Assembly (NCBI GenBank): GCA_035272265.1
Contig: DATEQV010000164.1
Location: forward strand, 1 to 23,551
Direction of reading: 5' to 3'
From: Acidisphaera sp035272265
GTDB taxonomy: Bacteria; Pseudomonadota; Alphaproteobacteria; Acetobacterales; Acetobacteraceae
DNA: 23,551 nucleotides
A model generated the notes under the pieces. The model ran no database searches. It had not been told where the DNA came from and saw only the letters and a list, made by a program, of their open reading frames with translations. Below, piece after piece: positions 1 through 8,118 of this stretch (the first letter of the stretch is position 1; each line of letters opens with the position of its first letter). A program made the position numbers and the translations under genes.

Positions 1-124
1 GGTGCTGCGACACATGGCGCTGAACGTGATGCAAAAGGATCCCTCCAAAGGATCCTTTCGCGGCAAATTCAAACGCGCCGGATGGGACGACGCATATCTC
101 ACCAAGCTCCTGACCCTGTTTTGA
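1..124 (+). pseudogene. 3' end of an ISAs1-like transposase (partial, cut by window edge)
   Basis: Reading from base 2, forty codons stay open and end at a TGA at 122-124. The peptide contains RHMALNVMQKD, then KRAGWDDAYLTKLL. This resembles the C-terminal tail of ISAs1-family (IS4-like DDE) transposases, which typically end with an ALNLL segment followed by a basic stretch and AGWD..YL..LL. Only the tail is in the window, so it cannot be told whether the full gene is intact. A terminal-repeat-like sequence follows at once, which supports the assignment. The family call rests on remembered motif similarity, not on a search. Confidence 0.65.
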
Positions 125-125
125 A

Positions 126-139
126 ATGCGATTGCCCTG
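126..139 (+). repeat. Probable right terminal inverted repeat of the ISAs1-like element
   Basis: Just after the transposase stop lies ATGCGATTGCCCTG. Its reverse complement begins CAGGGC, the kind of terminus expected for ISAs1-family ends. The element would therefore end at about base 139. The left end and target duplication are outside the window, so the exact boundary is inferred. Confidence 0.5.
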
Positions 140-280
140 CCAGTTTGGGCTCGCGCCACCGCTCCAAGAACATACCCGCCTTCCGTGACGCATCCTATAC
201 GATGGTGTAGTCGGGCCTATGCGTCGGCCACATCCAGGTTCTTCTATTGTGCACTGGCGGGCGGCTGCGCGAACGCATTA

Positions 281-306
281 CGTCAATGTACCCAAATACG
301 TTGACG
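281..306. promoter_or_regulatory. Inverted repeat upstream of the wHTH-ATPase regulator; candidate operator
   Basis: The arms CGTCAATGTA (281-290) and TACGTTGACG (297-306) are inverted repeats matching at 9 of 10 positions, with a 6-nt spacer. The site lies about 69 nt before the ATG of the regulator at 375, in the only non-coding stretch between the IS end and that gene. The symmetry suits a dimeric DNA-binding protein, possibly the regulator itself. No clear -35/-10 pair was found nearby; the rest of 140-374 shows nothing else recognisable. Confidence 0.45.
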
Positions 307-374
307 AAGCGGAAGGGCCGGTAGCGGGTCTGGAGTGACGTGGCCCGTGACGGCTCCGACATACCGGGACGCGC

Positions 375-3317
375 ATGTCCATCAGCGCCGATCGTGACCA
401 CGCAGTTTTGTTCGGGCCGTTCCGGCTGTTGCCGGCGCAGCGGCTGCTGCTTGAGGGCGACCGGGCGGTTCGGCTCGGCAGTAGGGCCCTTGATCTGCTC
501 ATCGCGCTGATCGGCCGCGCGGGGGAGACCGTCACCAAATCGGAGCTGGCTGCAACCGTCTGGCCCGGCGTCCAGGTCGTCGGTGAAGGCACAATCCGCG
601 TGCACGTGCTCGAACTGCGCAAGGCGCTCGGAGATGGCCAAGATGGGCGGCGCTATGTCTCGACGATCGCCGGACGCGGCTACTGCTTCGTCGGACCGGT
701 CACGCGGGCCAGCGACAAGGCGTCGCCACTGGCGCCGCCACAACCCCCGGCATTCCGGCGCGAACGTCGCCTGCCGACTTTGCCGACAAGGGTTATCGGC
801 CGGGACAGTGCATTGGCGACGGTCGCTTCGCAGCTGACGCAGTCACGCCTTGTCACTGTGGCAGGCGCAGGCGGGATCGGCAAGACGACGCTGGCGCTGG
901 CAGTGGCGGAGAGTGCGGCGTCGGCGCACGCCGGCGGCGTCTGGTTCGTCGACCTTGCCAGGATCCGCGAGCCGTCCCTCGTCCCATCCGCGGTTGCGAC
1001 GGCACTCGGCATCGCGGTCGGCTCCGCCGACCCGACAGAACGTTTGCTGGCATTCGCCCGCGACCATCAGATGCTGGTGCTGATCGACAATTGCGAACAC
1101 GTCATAGACGCCGCTGCGAGCATCGCGTCGCAGCTTGTGCGGGATACGTCCGATGTGCATGTGCTCGCGACGAGCCGCGAGCAGCTGCGCGTCCGAGGCG
1201 AGCGTGTGTATCGGCTTGGCGGCCTGGACTCCCCGGCGGCCGGCGCCGGGATCACGGCCGATGAAGCACTCGCCTATGCGGCGGTGCAGCTCTTCGTCGA
1301 GCGCGCCGCAGCCTGCGTTGCCGGGTTCGAGCTGACGGACTGTACCGCACCGATCGTTGCCGAGATCTGCAGGCGGCTGGACGGGATCGCGCTCGCCATC
1401 GAGCTTGCCGCCGCTCGCGTTGAGGAATTCGGTGCCCGCGGTCTGGCTGCGGGCCTCGACGATCGATTCCGGCTGCTCTCGCGCGGCAGCCGGACGGCAA
1501 CGGACCGCCATCGCACGCTGCGCGGCGCGCTCGACTGGAGCTACCAGCTGCTCACTCAAGAGGAGCAGAGGATCTTCCGCCGCCTGGCTGTCTTCGCCGG
1601 CGGGTTTACGCTTCAGGCGGCATGCGCCGTGGCCGCGGGCAGCGGCGACGAATCGGAAGATGTTCCAGAGATCGTGGCCAGCCTGGTGGTGAAGTCGCTC
1701 GCCGCGACCGATCTGTGCGACGGCGATGTGCGCTTCCGCCTGCTGGAGACCACGCGGGCCTATGCCTTGGCAAAACTCGTGGAGAGCGGAGAAGCCGCCG
1801 CCATCGGCCGGCGGCATTCGGTATACTACCGGGACTTGATGGAAGCCTCGCTGGACGATCCGTCCCAGGGGGATCTCGCTACCGCGTACCGGCCTGAGAT
1901 CGACAACATCCGCGCGGCACTCGCATGGGCGTTCTCCCCTGCGGGCGACACATCGATCGCCGTGGACCTCGCGGCGGGTTCCGCACCGGTCTGGCTCGAT
2001 ATGTCGCTGCTGGCTGAATGCCGAACGTGGTCGGAGAAGGCGCTCGCCGCGCTTGACGCGACCGATCGGGGCACGCGCCGGGAACTGGTGCTGCAAACCG
2101 AGCTTGGCCTCACGCTGATGTTCACCCGCGGCATGAGTGACCAGGCGCGCGTGGCGCTGACGAGAGCCTTCGAGCTGGCCGAGCGCATTGATGACGTCGA
2201 CTATCGACTTCGAGCGTTGACGGCCTTGGCGAACTTCCTGATCAGGGTCGGGGACCTCCAGGGCGCTCTCGCGCTCGGCCGGCGAGCGGAGGCGATCGGC
2301 GCCGCGTCCGATGATCCGGTCGCACTGTCGACGGCAGACTGGATCCTTGCCGCGTCGCTCTTCCTTCTTGGCGACTACGCTCCAGCTCTGACGCATGCCC
2401 AGCGGCCGCAGCGTCGAACCATACCCCACTTTCGACGGACCCATTTCGCGCGCTGGGAACTGGAAGATTCGGTGACCGCCCGCGTCGTTGTTGCGCACAC
2501 GTGGTGGACGCAAGGCCGGCTCGACCAAGCAGCGTGCGCAGCGCGGGACCTCGTGGCCGACACGCAAGCCAGCGGCCATCCATTCTCGGTGTGTCTTGCA
2601 CTGCTTTGGTGTGGATGCGGGATTTCTCTCCTGCTCGGAGACTTCGAGACGGCGGAACGGTCGATTGCACGGCTCAAGGACCATGCCGAACGCAACGCCT
2701 TGAACGCCTTCCTTGCGCACGGTGCCGGCTTCAAAGGCCTGCTGTCCCTCAAGCGAGGGCAAACGGAGCCGGGAATACGGCTGCTGCGGATGTGTCTGGA
2801 CGGCTTGCGGCGGGCACAATCGGAAGTCCTGTACGTCTTGTACCTCGGCGGTCTTGCGGAGGGTTTGGCGGCAGCCGGAGACGTCGGTGGCAGCATTGCC
2901 GCAGCGGACGAGGCGCTGCAGCGTGTCGCGCGCAACCACGAAATGTGGCTGATGCCTGAAACGCAGCGCATCACGGGCGAGGTTCTGCTGGCAAGAGGAA
3001 CCGCCGGCGCGGCTGAGGCGGAGGACCTGTTCCGCCAGGCGTTGAGCTTGGCGCACCGCCAAGGAGCTCTGTCGTGGGAGTTGCGCAGCGCGATGAGTCT
3101 CGGGCGACTCTACCACGCCAACGGGCGCAGCCGCGAAGCGTGCGGTCTGCTGGCGCCGATCTATGACCGATTTTCCGAGGGGCTCCAGACAGCCGACCTT
3201 CAGTGTGCCGGTCGCATGCTTCAAGAATGGTCCGAATCCGCCGGCATGCGTGCGACCGGCACCCGAACGGGTCGTGTGGTCTCTCGATCGGCCGCGCAGG
3301 TCGGGAGCGTGCCATGA
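375..3317 (+). CDS. Transcriptional regulator: winged helix, STAND/NB-ARC-like ATPase and TPR-like repeats
   Basis: The protein has 980 residues. Residues about 10-108 form an OmpR/CadC-type winged-helix domain: SRALDLLIALI, then GTIRVHVLELRKAL and YVSTIAGRGYCF. A nucleotide-binding module follows, with Walker A GAGGIGKTT at 164-172, Walker B MLVLIDN at 233-239 and a GLPLA-like DGIALAIELAAARV near 336-348. The C-terminal half is Ala/Leu-rich and helical, consistent with TPR-type repeats. This is the architecture of large one-component regulators in which ligand or partner binding to the repeats controls an ATP-dependent switch. No signal peptide or membrane segment is visible, so it should be cytoplasmic. 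The start at 375 has only a weak ribosome site (GGGAC) but keeps the whole winged helix. It converges on the ABC genes at 3465. Its target is unknown, and a link to the neighbouring methanol genes is only positional. Confidence 0.85.
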   Translation: MSISADRDHAVLFGPFRLLPAQRLLLEGDRAVRLGSRALDLLIALIGRAGETVTKSELAATVWPGVQVVGEGTIRVHVLELRKALGDGQDGRRYVSTIAGRGYCFVGPVTRASDKASPLAPPQPPAFRRERRLPTLPTRVIGRDSALATVASQLTQSRLVTVAGAGGIGKTTLALAVAESAASAHAGGVWFVDLARIREPSLVPSAVATALGIAVGSADPTERLLAFARDHQMLVLIDNCEHVIDAAASIASQLVRDTSDVHVLATSREQLRVRGERVYRLGGLDSPAAGAGITADEALAYAAVQLFVERAAACVAGFELTDCTAPIVAEICRRLDGIALAIELAAARVEEFGARGLAAGLDDRFRLLSRGSRTATDRHRTLRGALDWSYQLLTQEEQRIFRRLAVFAGGFTLQAACAVAAGSGDESEDVPEIVASLVVKSLAATDLCDGDVRFRLLETTRAYALAKLVESGEAAAIGRRHSVYYRDLMEASLDDPSQGDLATAYRPEIDNIRAALAWAFSPAGDTSIAVDLAAGSAPVWLDMSLLAECRTWSEKALAALDATDRGTRRELVLQTELGLTLMFTRGMSDQARVALTRAFELAERIDDVDYRLRALTALANFLIRVGDLQGALALGRRAEAIGAASDDPVALSTADWILAASLFLLGDYAPALTHAQRPQRRTIPHFRRTHFARWELEDSVTARVVVAHTWWTQGRLDQAACAARDLVADTQASGHPFSVCLALLWCGCGISLLLGDFETAERSIARLKDHAERNALNAFLAHGAGFKGLLSLKRGQTEPGIRLLRMCLDGLRRAQSEVLYVLYLGGLAEGLAAAGDVGGSIAAADEALQRVARNHEMWLMPETQRITGEVLLARGTAGAAEAEDLFRQALSLAHRQGALSWELRSAMSLGRLYHANGRSREACGLLAPIYDRFSEGLQTADLQCAGRMLQEWSESAGMRATGTRTGRVVSRSAAQVGSVP

Positions 3318-3464
3318 AACTCCTGACAGGTCGCGCGAGGCCCATCGGGCGGGTGGACATCAAGCAGAGCAGTTGCGAGCGGCGATGCGCTGCTGGATCG
3401 TTGACGCTGATGTGCTGCTCGCCTGTTCGCCCGGTGAAACGCGCGGCGGCGGCCCTGGTCGCAG

Positions 3465-4166
3465 CTACAAGGCGGCCGGCGCATCGGCCAGAAAGCCGAA
3501 GCTGTCGAGCAACCGGGCCCTGATCGCGGCGCGATCAGCGTCGCTTGCATCGGCGGGCAGTTCGAGGCGCGCAGCGACCGTCGCCGGACGGCCGGACAGC
3601 ACGAGGATGCGCGTGGCGAAGGCGGTGGCCCGGTCGATATCGTGCATCGCGACGACGATGGCCGCACCTCGGGTGCGGACGTGCACGGCGAGGCGTTCGG
3701 CGATCAGCCCGGCCATGCGCGGATCGAGCGAGGCGAACGGCTCGTCGAGCACCAGCAGGTCGGGATCGACGGCCAGCGCGCGTGCCACGGCCGCGCGCCG
3801 TCGCATGCCGAGTGACAGCTGCCGCGGATACAGCGCCTCGGCCTCCGGCAGCCCGACATCGCGCAGCAGAGCGGCGATGTCGGTGGGCGCGGCGTGGTGC
3901 GTGACCAGCCGGATGTTGTCGCCGACCGTCCGCCAGGGAAGCAGCGCGGGTTCCTGAAACACCGCGCCGATCCGCGCGGCGCGGCAGCGCAGGTCGCCGT
4001 CGAAGCTGCGATCGAGACCGAGCAGGATCCGCAGTGTGGTGGTCTTGCCCGCGCCGGATGCCCCGAGCAGCGCCACGATGTCGCCCGGTGCGGCGGCGAG
4101 CGCCACGTCGTGCAGGAGCGTCTCGCCGGACGGCAGGCGCTTGGCGGCGATGCGGGCCTCAAGCAT
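3465..4166 (-). CDS. ABC transporter ATP-binding protein, NitT/TauT (SsuB/TauB)-like
   Basis: The 233-residue protein has all the ABC ATPase landmarks: Walker A GASGAGKTT (35-43), Q-loop FQEP (70-73), Walker B LLVLDEP (137-143), D-loop ASLD and switch His175. The signature reads LSLGM (117-121) rather than the usual LSGGx; the second position is Leu instead of Gly. The PWRTVGDNI segment after the Q-loop is typical of nitrate/sulfonate/taurine-type importers. The ATG overlaps the permease stop by 8 nt, so the two are translationally coupled. It is the last gene of a leftward run that follows pqqE. The substrate cannot be read from sequence. Confidence 0.88.
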   Translation of the reverse strand: MLEARIAAKRLPSGETLLHDVALAAAPGDIVALLGASGAGKTTTLRILLGLDRSFDGDLRCRAARIGAVFQEPALLPWRTVGDNIRLVTHHAAPTDIAALLRDVGLPEAEALYPRQLSLGMRRRAAVARALAVDPDLLVLDEPFASLDPRMAGLIAERLAVHVRTRGAAIVVAMHDIDRATAFATRILVLSGRPATVAARLELPADASDADRAAIRARLLDSFGFLADAPAAL

Positions 4167-4935
4167 CGCCGCGCCAGGCGCGTGCGCGCCTCTCCAGCGG
4201 CTGCAGCACGCCCGCTTCGACGACCAGCATGATGACGGCGAAGGCCAGGCCGTAGGCGAGGATCGCGGTGACGTCGAAGTTCTGGAACGCCGAATTCAGC
4301 ACGAAGCCGATGCCGTTCGGCCGGCCGAGCAGTTCGACGACGAGCACGATCTTCCAGGTGATCGACAGGCCGCTGCGCCCGGCGGCGGCGAGATAGGGTG
4401 CGAGCTGCGGCAGCACCACTTCGCGCAGCCGCCGGGTGTAGGGAAGGCGGAAGACGGCGGCCATGTCGTCGAGGCCGGGATCGAGCGCGCGCGACCCCTC
4501 GCGCAACGTGACGACGACCGACGGCGCCTTGGCGGCCACCACCGCGAGTACGGCGGCGAGGTCGTTCAGGCCGATCCAGATATAGGCGAGGATGACGACC
4601 AGCAGCAGCGGCAGGTTGAGCGCGATCACCAGCCACGGATCGGCGATCGCGTCGATCCGCGCCGAACGCCCCATCGCGTAGCCGGCGGCGCTGCCGGCCG
4701 CCATCGCGATGACGAACGCGACCAGCACGCGCGCCAGCGTGAAGGCCATCTGACGCGGCAGGTCGCCGGACTCCGTCGCGTGCCAGGTGTAGATGGCGAC
4801 GCGCAGCGGCGAGGGCAGCAGGTTCGGCGATGCGACGGCCTGAGCAGCCAGCCACCAGATCGCCAGGAAGCCGATCAGTCCTGTCAGGCGAAACAGCGCG
4901 CCACGATCGGTGGCACGCCGTTCAGCCTGACTCAT
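4159..4935 (-). CDS. ABC transporter permease, NitT/TauT-like
   Basis: The 258-residue protein is membrane-embedded, with hydrophobic segments at about 17-36, 66-88, 100-121, 125-140, 190-205 and 222-243. The loop at about 146-189 (EGSRALDPGLDDMAAVF, then PYTRRLREVVLPQLAPY) is the coupling (EAA) loop that docks on the ATPase, as in SsuC/TauC permeases. The ATG at 4935 was chosen because it gives MSQAERR before the first membrane segment; it overlaps the 3' end of the binding-protein gene by 14 nt. Upstream in-frame extensions would run far into that gene. It acts with the adjacent ATPase and binding protein as an importer of unknown substrate. Confidence 0.88.
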   Translation of the reverse strand: MSQAERRATDRGALFRLTGLIGFLAIWWLAAQAVASPNLLPSPLRVAIYTWHATESGDLPRQMAFTLARVLVAFVIAMAAGSAAGYAMGRSARIDAIADPWLVIALNLPLLLVVILAYIWIGLNDLAAVLAVVAAKAPSVVVTLREGSRALDPGLDDMAAVFRLPYTRRLREVVLPQLAPYLAAAGRSGLSITWKIVLVVELLGRPNGIGFVLNSAFQNFDVTAILAYGLAFAVIMLVVEAGVLQPLERRARAWRGDA

Positions 4936-5929
4936 GCCGGGTGCGCCAGAACATCCCTTGCGGCAGGCTGTCCAGTCCGCCAGCGGCCTGCGCGCCGCCG
5001 GTCTCCTTGAGGATCGCGAACAGCGCCTCGGCCTCGCGTTGCTGCGTCGGCGCATCGGGGTGCGCGATGCCGTCGGCGAAGCGTTGGCGCAGGCGTGCGA
5101 ACAGCGCGTCGCCGGGCGCGTTCATCAGCGGCCGGATGACGCGCCATTCGTCGTCCGAGCCGATGAGCGTGCGCTCGGCCTCGGCGGCGGCCGCGAGGAA
5201 GCCGTCGACGGGCGAGTTCTCCGCACTCGCCCAATCCTCGCGGAAGACGAAGCCGACGAGGTTCAGATGCGCGGGCAGGCCGAGTGCCACGGCGCAGTCC
5301 GACACCGAGACGGCCTGCCGGTATCCGTCTGCCTCGAGCCGCGCGGCGAAGGGCCAGAAGGTCAGCACCGCGTCGAGTTCGCCCTGTTCGAGCTTGGCGC
5401 CCAGCAGCGGCGGTGCGCCGTAGACGACCTGCGCGTCGTTCGCGAGATCGATGTTGTCCTGCTTGCGTGCCGCCGCGCGCACCACGAGCCACGACTTGTC
5501 GACCGGGCCGCCGGCCACGCCGAGACGGCGGCCCTTGAGGTCGGCCAGCGTATGGATCGGCGAGTCGGCCCGGGTCATGACCCCGCCGGTCGATGCGGAG
5601 AACGGCGCGAAGCACAGCTTCGTCCCCGCCGCGCGCTGCACGGCGACGAACATCCAGTCGGAGACGACGACGTCCGCCTGTCCCGCCATGATGGCGACGC
5701 GGTCCGCGTCGGTGTTGGCGAGCGCGAAGGTCGCGAGCGCGAAGCCGTGTGCGGTGTCCAGCGCGTGCCGGCGCACCACATCGGCGACCCACTGCACGGT
5801 GCCGAACTGCAGCACGCCGAGCCGGACCGTCGGCAGACCGGCCGCGCGGGTTCCGGCGACACGGGCCGCGAGACTCGCGCCGATGCCGATGAGCGCCCGG
5901 CGTCGCAGGCTTGGAGGTGACGAGCGCAT
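4922..5929 (-). CDS. ABC transporter periplasmic substrate-binding protein, NitT/TauT-like
   Basis: The 335-residue protein begins with an export signal containing an LRRRALIGIG stretch, possibly Tat-type, and probable cleavage near residue 30. The mature part (VRLGVLQFGTVQWVADVVRRH, then DADRVAIMAGQADVVVSDW and LADLKGRRLGVAGGP) follows the pattern of TauA/NMT1-type binding proteins. The ATG at 5929 begins the signal peptide and leaves 67 nt after the pqqE stop at 5997, so cotranscription with pqqABCDE is plausible. Ligands of this fold include sulfonates, nitrate and thiamine precursors. The setting beside pqq suggests a cofactor- or methanol-related solute, but that is inference. Confidence 0.82.
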   Translation of the reverse strand: MRSSPPSLRRRALIGIGASLAARVAGTRAAGLPTVRLGVLQFGTVQWVADVVRRHALDTAHGFALATFALANTDADRVAIMAGQADVVVSDWMFVAVQRAAGTKLCFAPFSASTGGVMTRADSPIHTLADLKGRRLGVAGGPVDKSWLVVRAAARKQDNIDLANDAQVVYGAPPLLGAKLEQGELDAVLTFWPFAARLEADGYRQAVSVSDCAVALGLPAHLNLVGFVFREDWASAENSPVDGFLAAAAEAERTLIGSDDEWRVIRPLMNAPGDALFARLRQRFADGIAHPDAPTQQREAEALFAILKETGGAQAAGGLDSLPQGMFWRTRHESG

Positions 5930-5996
5930 GTCGGGGCGGCCTGTGTGCAATGCGTGAAGCGATCGAGCCGGACTATAGGCCGTCGCGCCGACCGCG

Positions 5997-7100
5997 TCAG
6001 GCGTCGACGGTCGCGGGCGCGTTGCCGAACTGGCGATAGACGAACGCGCGCGCCGATGCGTCGGCGCGGACGACCGCAGCCTGCACCAATGCGTGCCGGG
6101 GCGAGAGGTCGCACACCGGATCGGTCGCCGCGGCGTCGCCGGTGAGCGCATGCGCCTGGCAGCGGCAGCCGCCCCAGTCGCGTTCGGCGTTCTCGCAGTC
6201 ACGGCAGGGCGGCTGCATCCAGTCGGTGCCGCGATAGCGGTTGAACGAAGCCGACTCGTACCAGATAGCGCGCAAACCGGAGTGGCGTACGTTCTCGAAC
6301 GTCAGCCCGGGCAGGCTTTCCGCCGCATGGCAGGGCAGCGCGCGTCCGCGCGGCGTGACCACGATCACCTGCTGGCCCCATCCGCCCATGCAGGGCTTCG
6401 GGCGCACCGCGTGATAGTCCGGGATGACGTAGTCGATCACCAGCCGGCCGCGCAGCTCCTCGCGCACACGCGCGACCAGCGCGGTCGCGGCGTCGAGCTG
6501 CGCACGCGAAGGCAACAGCGCGTCGCGGTTGGCGAGCGCCCAGCCGTGATACTGCACATGGGCGATCTCCAGCCGGTCCGCGCCGAGGCGAAGCGCCAGC
6601 GCGATCATCTCGTCGAGCCGGTCGAGGTTCTGCTTGTGCACGACGGCGTTCAGCGTCAGCGCCAGATCCAGCGCGGCCACGGCAGCTGCGAACGCCATCT
6701 TGCGCACGTGCCCGCCCGGCAGGCCGCCGATCCGGTCCGCGCTCGTGTGCTCGCTGTCCTGCACCGAGAGCTGCACGTGATCGAGACCGGCGCGCGCCAG
6801 CTCGCGCACGCCCGCCTCGTCCAACGTCACGCCCGAGGTGATCAGGTTGGTGTACAGCCCCGCCGCGTGCGCGCCGGCGACGATCTCCGGCAGGTCGCGC
6901 CGTGCCGCCGGCTCGCCGCCCGACAGGTGCACCTGCAGCACGCCAAGCTCGGCGGCCTCGTGGAACAGCCGCGTCCACTCCGCCGCCGACAGTTCGTCCG
7001 AGCCGCGCACGAGGTCGAGCGGGTTGGAGCAGTACGGGCAGCGCAACGGGCAGCGGTGTGTCAGCTCCGCGAGCAGGCCGATTGGCGGGGGAGGGGTCAT
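5997..7100 (-). CDS. pqqE: PqqE, radical SAM enzyme of PQQ synthesis
   Basis: PqqE forms the carbon-carbon crosslink between Glu and Tyr of the PqqA peptide, the first step of PQQ synthesis, with PqqD presenting the peptide. The 367-residue protein has the radical SAM cluster motif CPLRCPYC (Cys17, Cys21, Cys24), the GGEP segment (HLSGGEPAARRDL) and a C-terminal SPASM region rich in cysteines (KPCMGGWG, LPCHAAE, CRDCENAERDWGGCRCQAH, DPVCDLSP) for auxiliary iron-sulfur clusters. Length is normal for the family. The ATG overlaps the pqqD stop as ATGA. It is the last gene of the pqqABCDE set and cytoplasmic. Confidence 0.97.
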   Translation of the reverse strand: MTPPPPIGLLAELTHRCPLRCPYCSNPLDLVRGSDELSAAEWTRLFHEAAELGVLQVHLSGGEPAARRDLPEIVAGAHAAGLYTNLITSGVTLDEAGVRELARAGLDHVQLSVQDSEHTSADRIGGLPGGHVRKMAFAAAVAALDLALTLNAVVHKQNLDRLDEMIALALRLGADRLEIAHVQYHGWALANRDALLPSRAQLDAATALVARVREELRGRLVIDYVIPDYHAVRPKPCMGGWGQQVIVVTPRGRALPCHAAESLPGLTFENVRHSGLRAIWYESASFNRYRGTDWMQPPCRDCENAERDWGGCRCQAHALTGDAAATDPVCDLSPRHALVQAAVVRADASARAFVYRQFGNAPATVDA

Positions 7101-7375
7101 GCGACGACCACCCTCCGCTCCATCAGGTCGGCGAGCATCTCCTGGACGTCGGTTGCGATCTCACCACGCGGGGCGGCGAAGCGTTGCGCGAGCTCGTCGA
7201 TCACCTGGTCGAGCGTGCGCGCGCCGTCGATCAGCTGCAGCACGTGCACGGCCGTCTCGTCCGGCACGAACAGGCGTTCGGGCGCCTGGATCACCAAGCG
7301 TCCTCTCGTGCGGTCCTCGGTCAGCCGCATGCCCCGCGCCAGGCGCGGGACCATGCTGCCGGACAACGGCGTCAC
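7097..7375 (-). CDS. pqqD: PqqD, PqqA peptide-binding chaperone
   Basis: PqqD binds the PqqA precursor and delivers it to PqqE. The 92-residue product has the family features: PRLARGMRL near the start, ERLFVPDETAVHVLQLIDGARTLD in the middle and a helical C-terminal half (VIDELAQRFAAP, then TDVQEMLADLMERRVV). The chosen start is GTG at 7375, which forms a GTGA overlap with the pqqC stop and gives the normal length. A Met at residue 8 is an alternative start. It is a free-standing gene here, not fused to pqqC or pqqE as in some lineages. Confidence 0.93.
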   Translation of the reverse strand: MTPLSGSMVPRLARGMRLTEDRTRGRLVIQAPERLFVPDETAVHVLQLIDGARTLDQVIDELAQRFAAPRGEIATDVQEMLADLMERRVVVA

Positions 7376-8118
7376 AGCCGGAACGCCCCCGGCGGCGGCA
7401 GGCCGGGCGCGACATAGGCGTGGTGCAGCGCATCGAGCTGCGCCCACAGCAGGTCGCACTTGAAACGCAGCGCCGCCATGACGCCCTCCTGCTCGGCGCG
7501 CGTGCGCGCCTGCTCGGTGACGTAGCGCAGCGCGAACGCTACGTCGCGCGGCGCCTGGGTCAGCCGCGGGGTGAAGTACGCGAGCGTCTGTTCGTCGATG
7601 AAGTCGTAGTTGCGCAGCATGCCGCTGACACGCTCGGAGATGATGGTCGGCGAGAACATCTCGGTCAGCGACGAGGCGATTGCCTCGAGGATGCTGCGGT
7701 CGCGCACGAAGGCGACGTAGGCATCCACCGCGAAGCGGGTGGCGGGCAGCATTCCGGCAAGCGAGATGACGTAGCTGCGATCCAGCCCGAGCCCGTCGGT
7801 CAGCCGCAGCCAGCGCTCCACGCCGCCCGGCTTCTCGCCGTCGCCGTCGTGGTGGACCAGCCGCCGCCGCCATTCGCGGCGCAGTTCCGGCGTCGGCAGG
7901 CGGGCGAGCAACGTCGCGTCCTTCGCCGGGATGTTCGCCTGGTAATAATAGCGGTTGAGCGCCCAGGCCTGGACCTGCGCTTTCGACAGCTTGCCGTCGT
8001 GCAGCAGGCGGTGGAACGGATGCAGGTTGTGGTAGCGCTCGGCGCCGATCGCGCGCAGGCGGCGCTCCAGCTCCTCGGGCGGCAGCAGATCGTCCGGATG
8101 TCCGGCGTTTGCGTTCAC
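7372..8118 (-). CDS. pqqC: PqqC, pyrroloquinoline-quinone synthase
   Basis: PqqC catalyses the final ring closure and eight-electron oxidation giving PQQ, using oxygen and no metal. The 248-residue protein matches the family along its length: YHNLHPFHRLLHDGKL, WALNRYYYQANIPAKDA, RRRLVHHDGDGEKPGG, RFAVDAYVAFVRD, ASSLTEMFSP and LRFKCDLLWAQLDALHHAY. The active-site His and Tyr/Arg surroundings appear intact. GTG at 8118 overlaps the pqqB stop as GTGA and gives a normal-length protein; longer in-frame extensions run into pqqB. Cytoplasmic. Confidence 0.96.
   Translation of the reverse strand: MNANAGHPDDLLPPEELERRLRAIGAERYHNLHPFHRLLHDGKLSKAQVQAWALNRYYYQANIPAKDATLLARLPTPELRREWRRRLVHHDGDGEKPGGVERWLRLTDGLGLDRSYVISLAGMLPATRFAVDAYVAFVRDRSILEAIASSLTEMFSPTIISERVSGMLRNYDFIDEQTLAYFTPRLTQAPRDVAFALRYVTEQARTRAEQEGVMAALRFKCDLLWAQLDALHHAYVAPGLPPPGAFRL

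Noticed and set aside
843..3224. Long open frame antisense to the regulator gene (793 codons)
   Set aside because: It mirrors the regulator in a GC-rich sequence, shows no family motif or ribosome site, and the sense frame has clear domains.
3314..3523. Sixty-nine-codon frame starting in an ATGA overlap with the regulator stop
   Set aside because: It looks coupled, but most of it runs antisense into the ABC ATPase gene, is Arg/Ala/Cys-rich and has no recognisable pattern.
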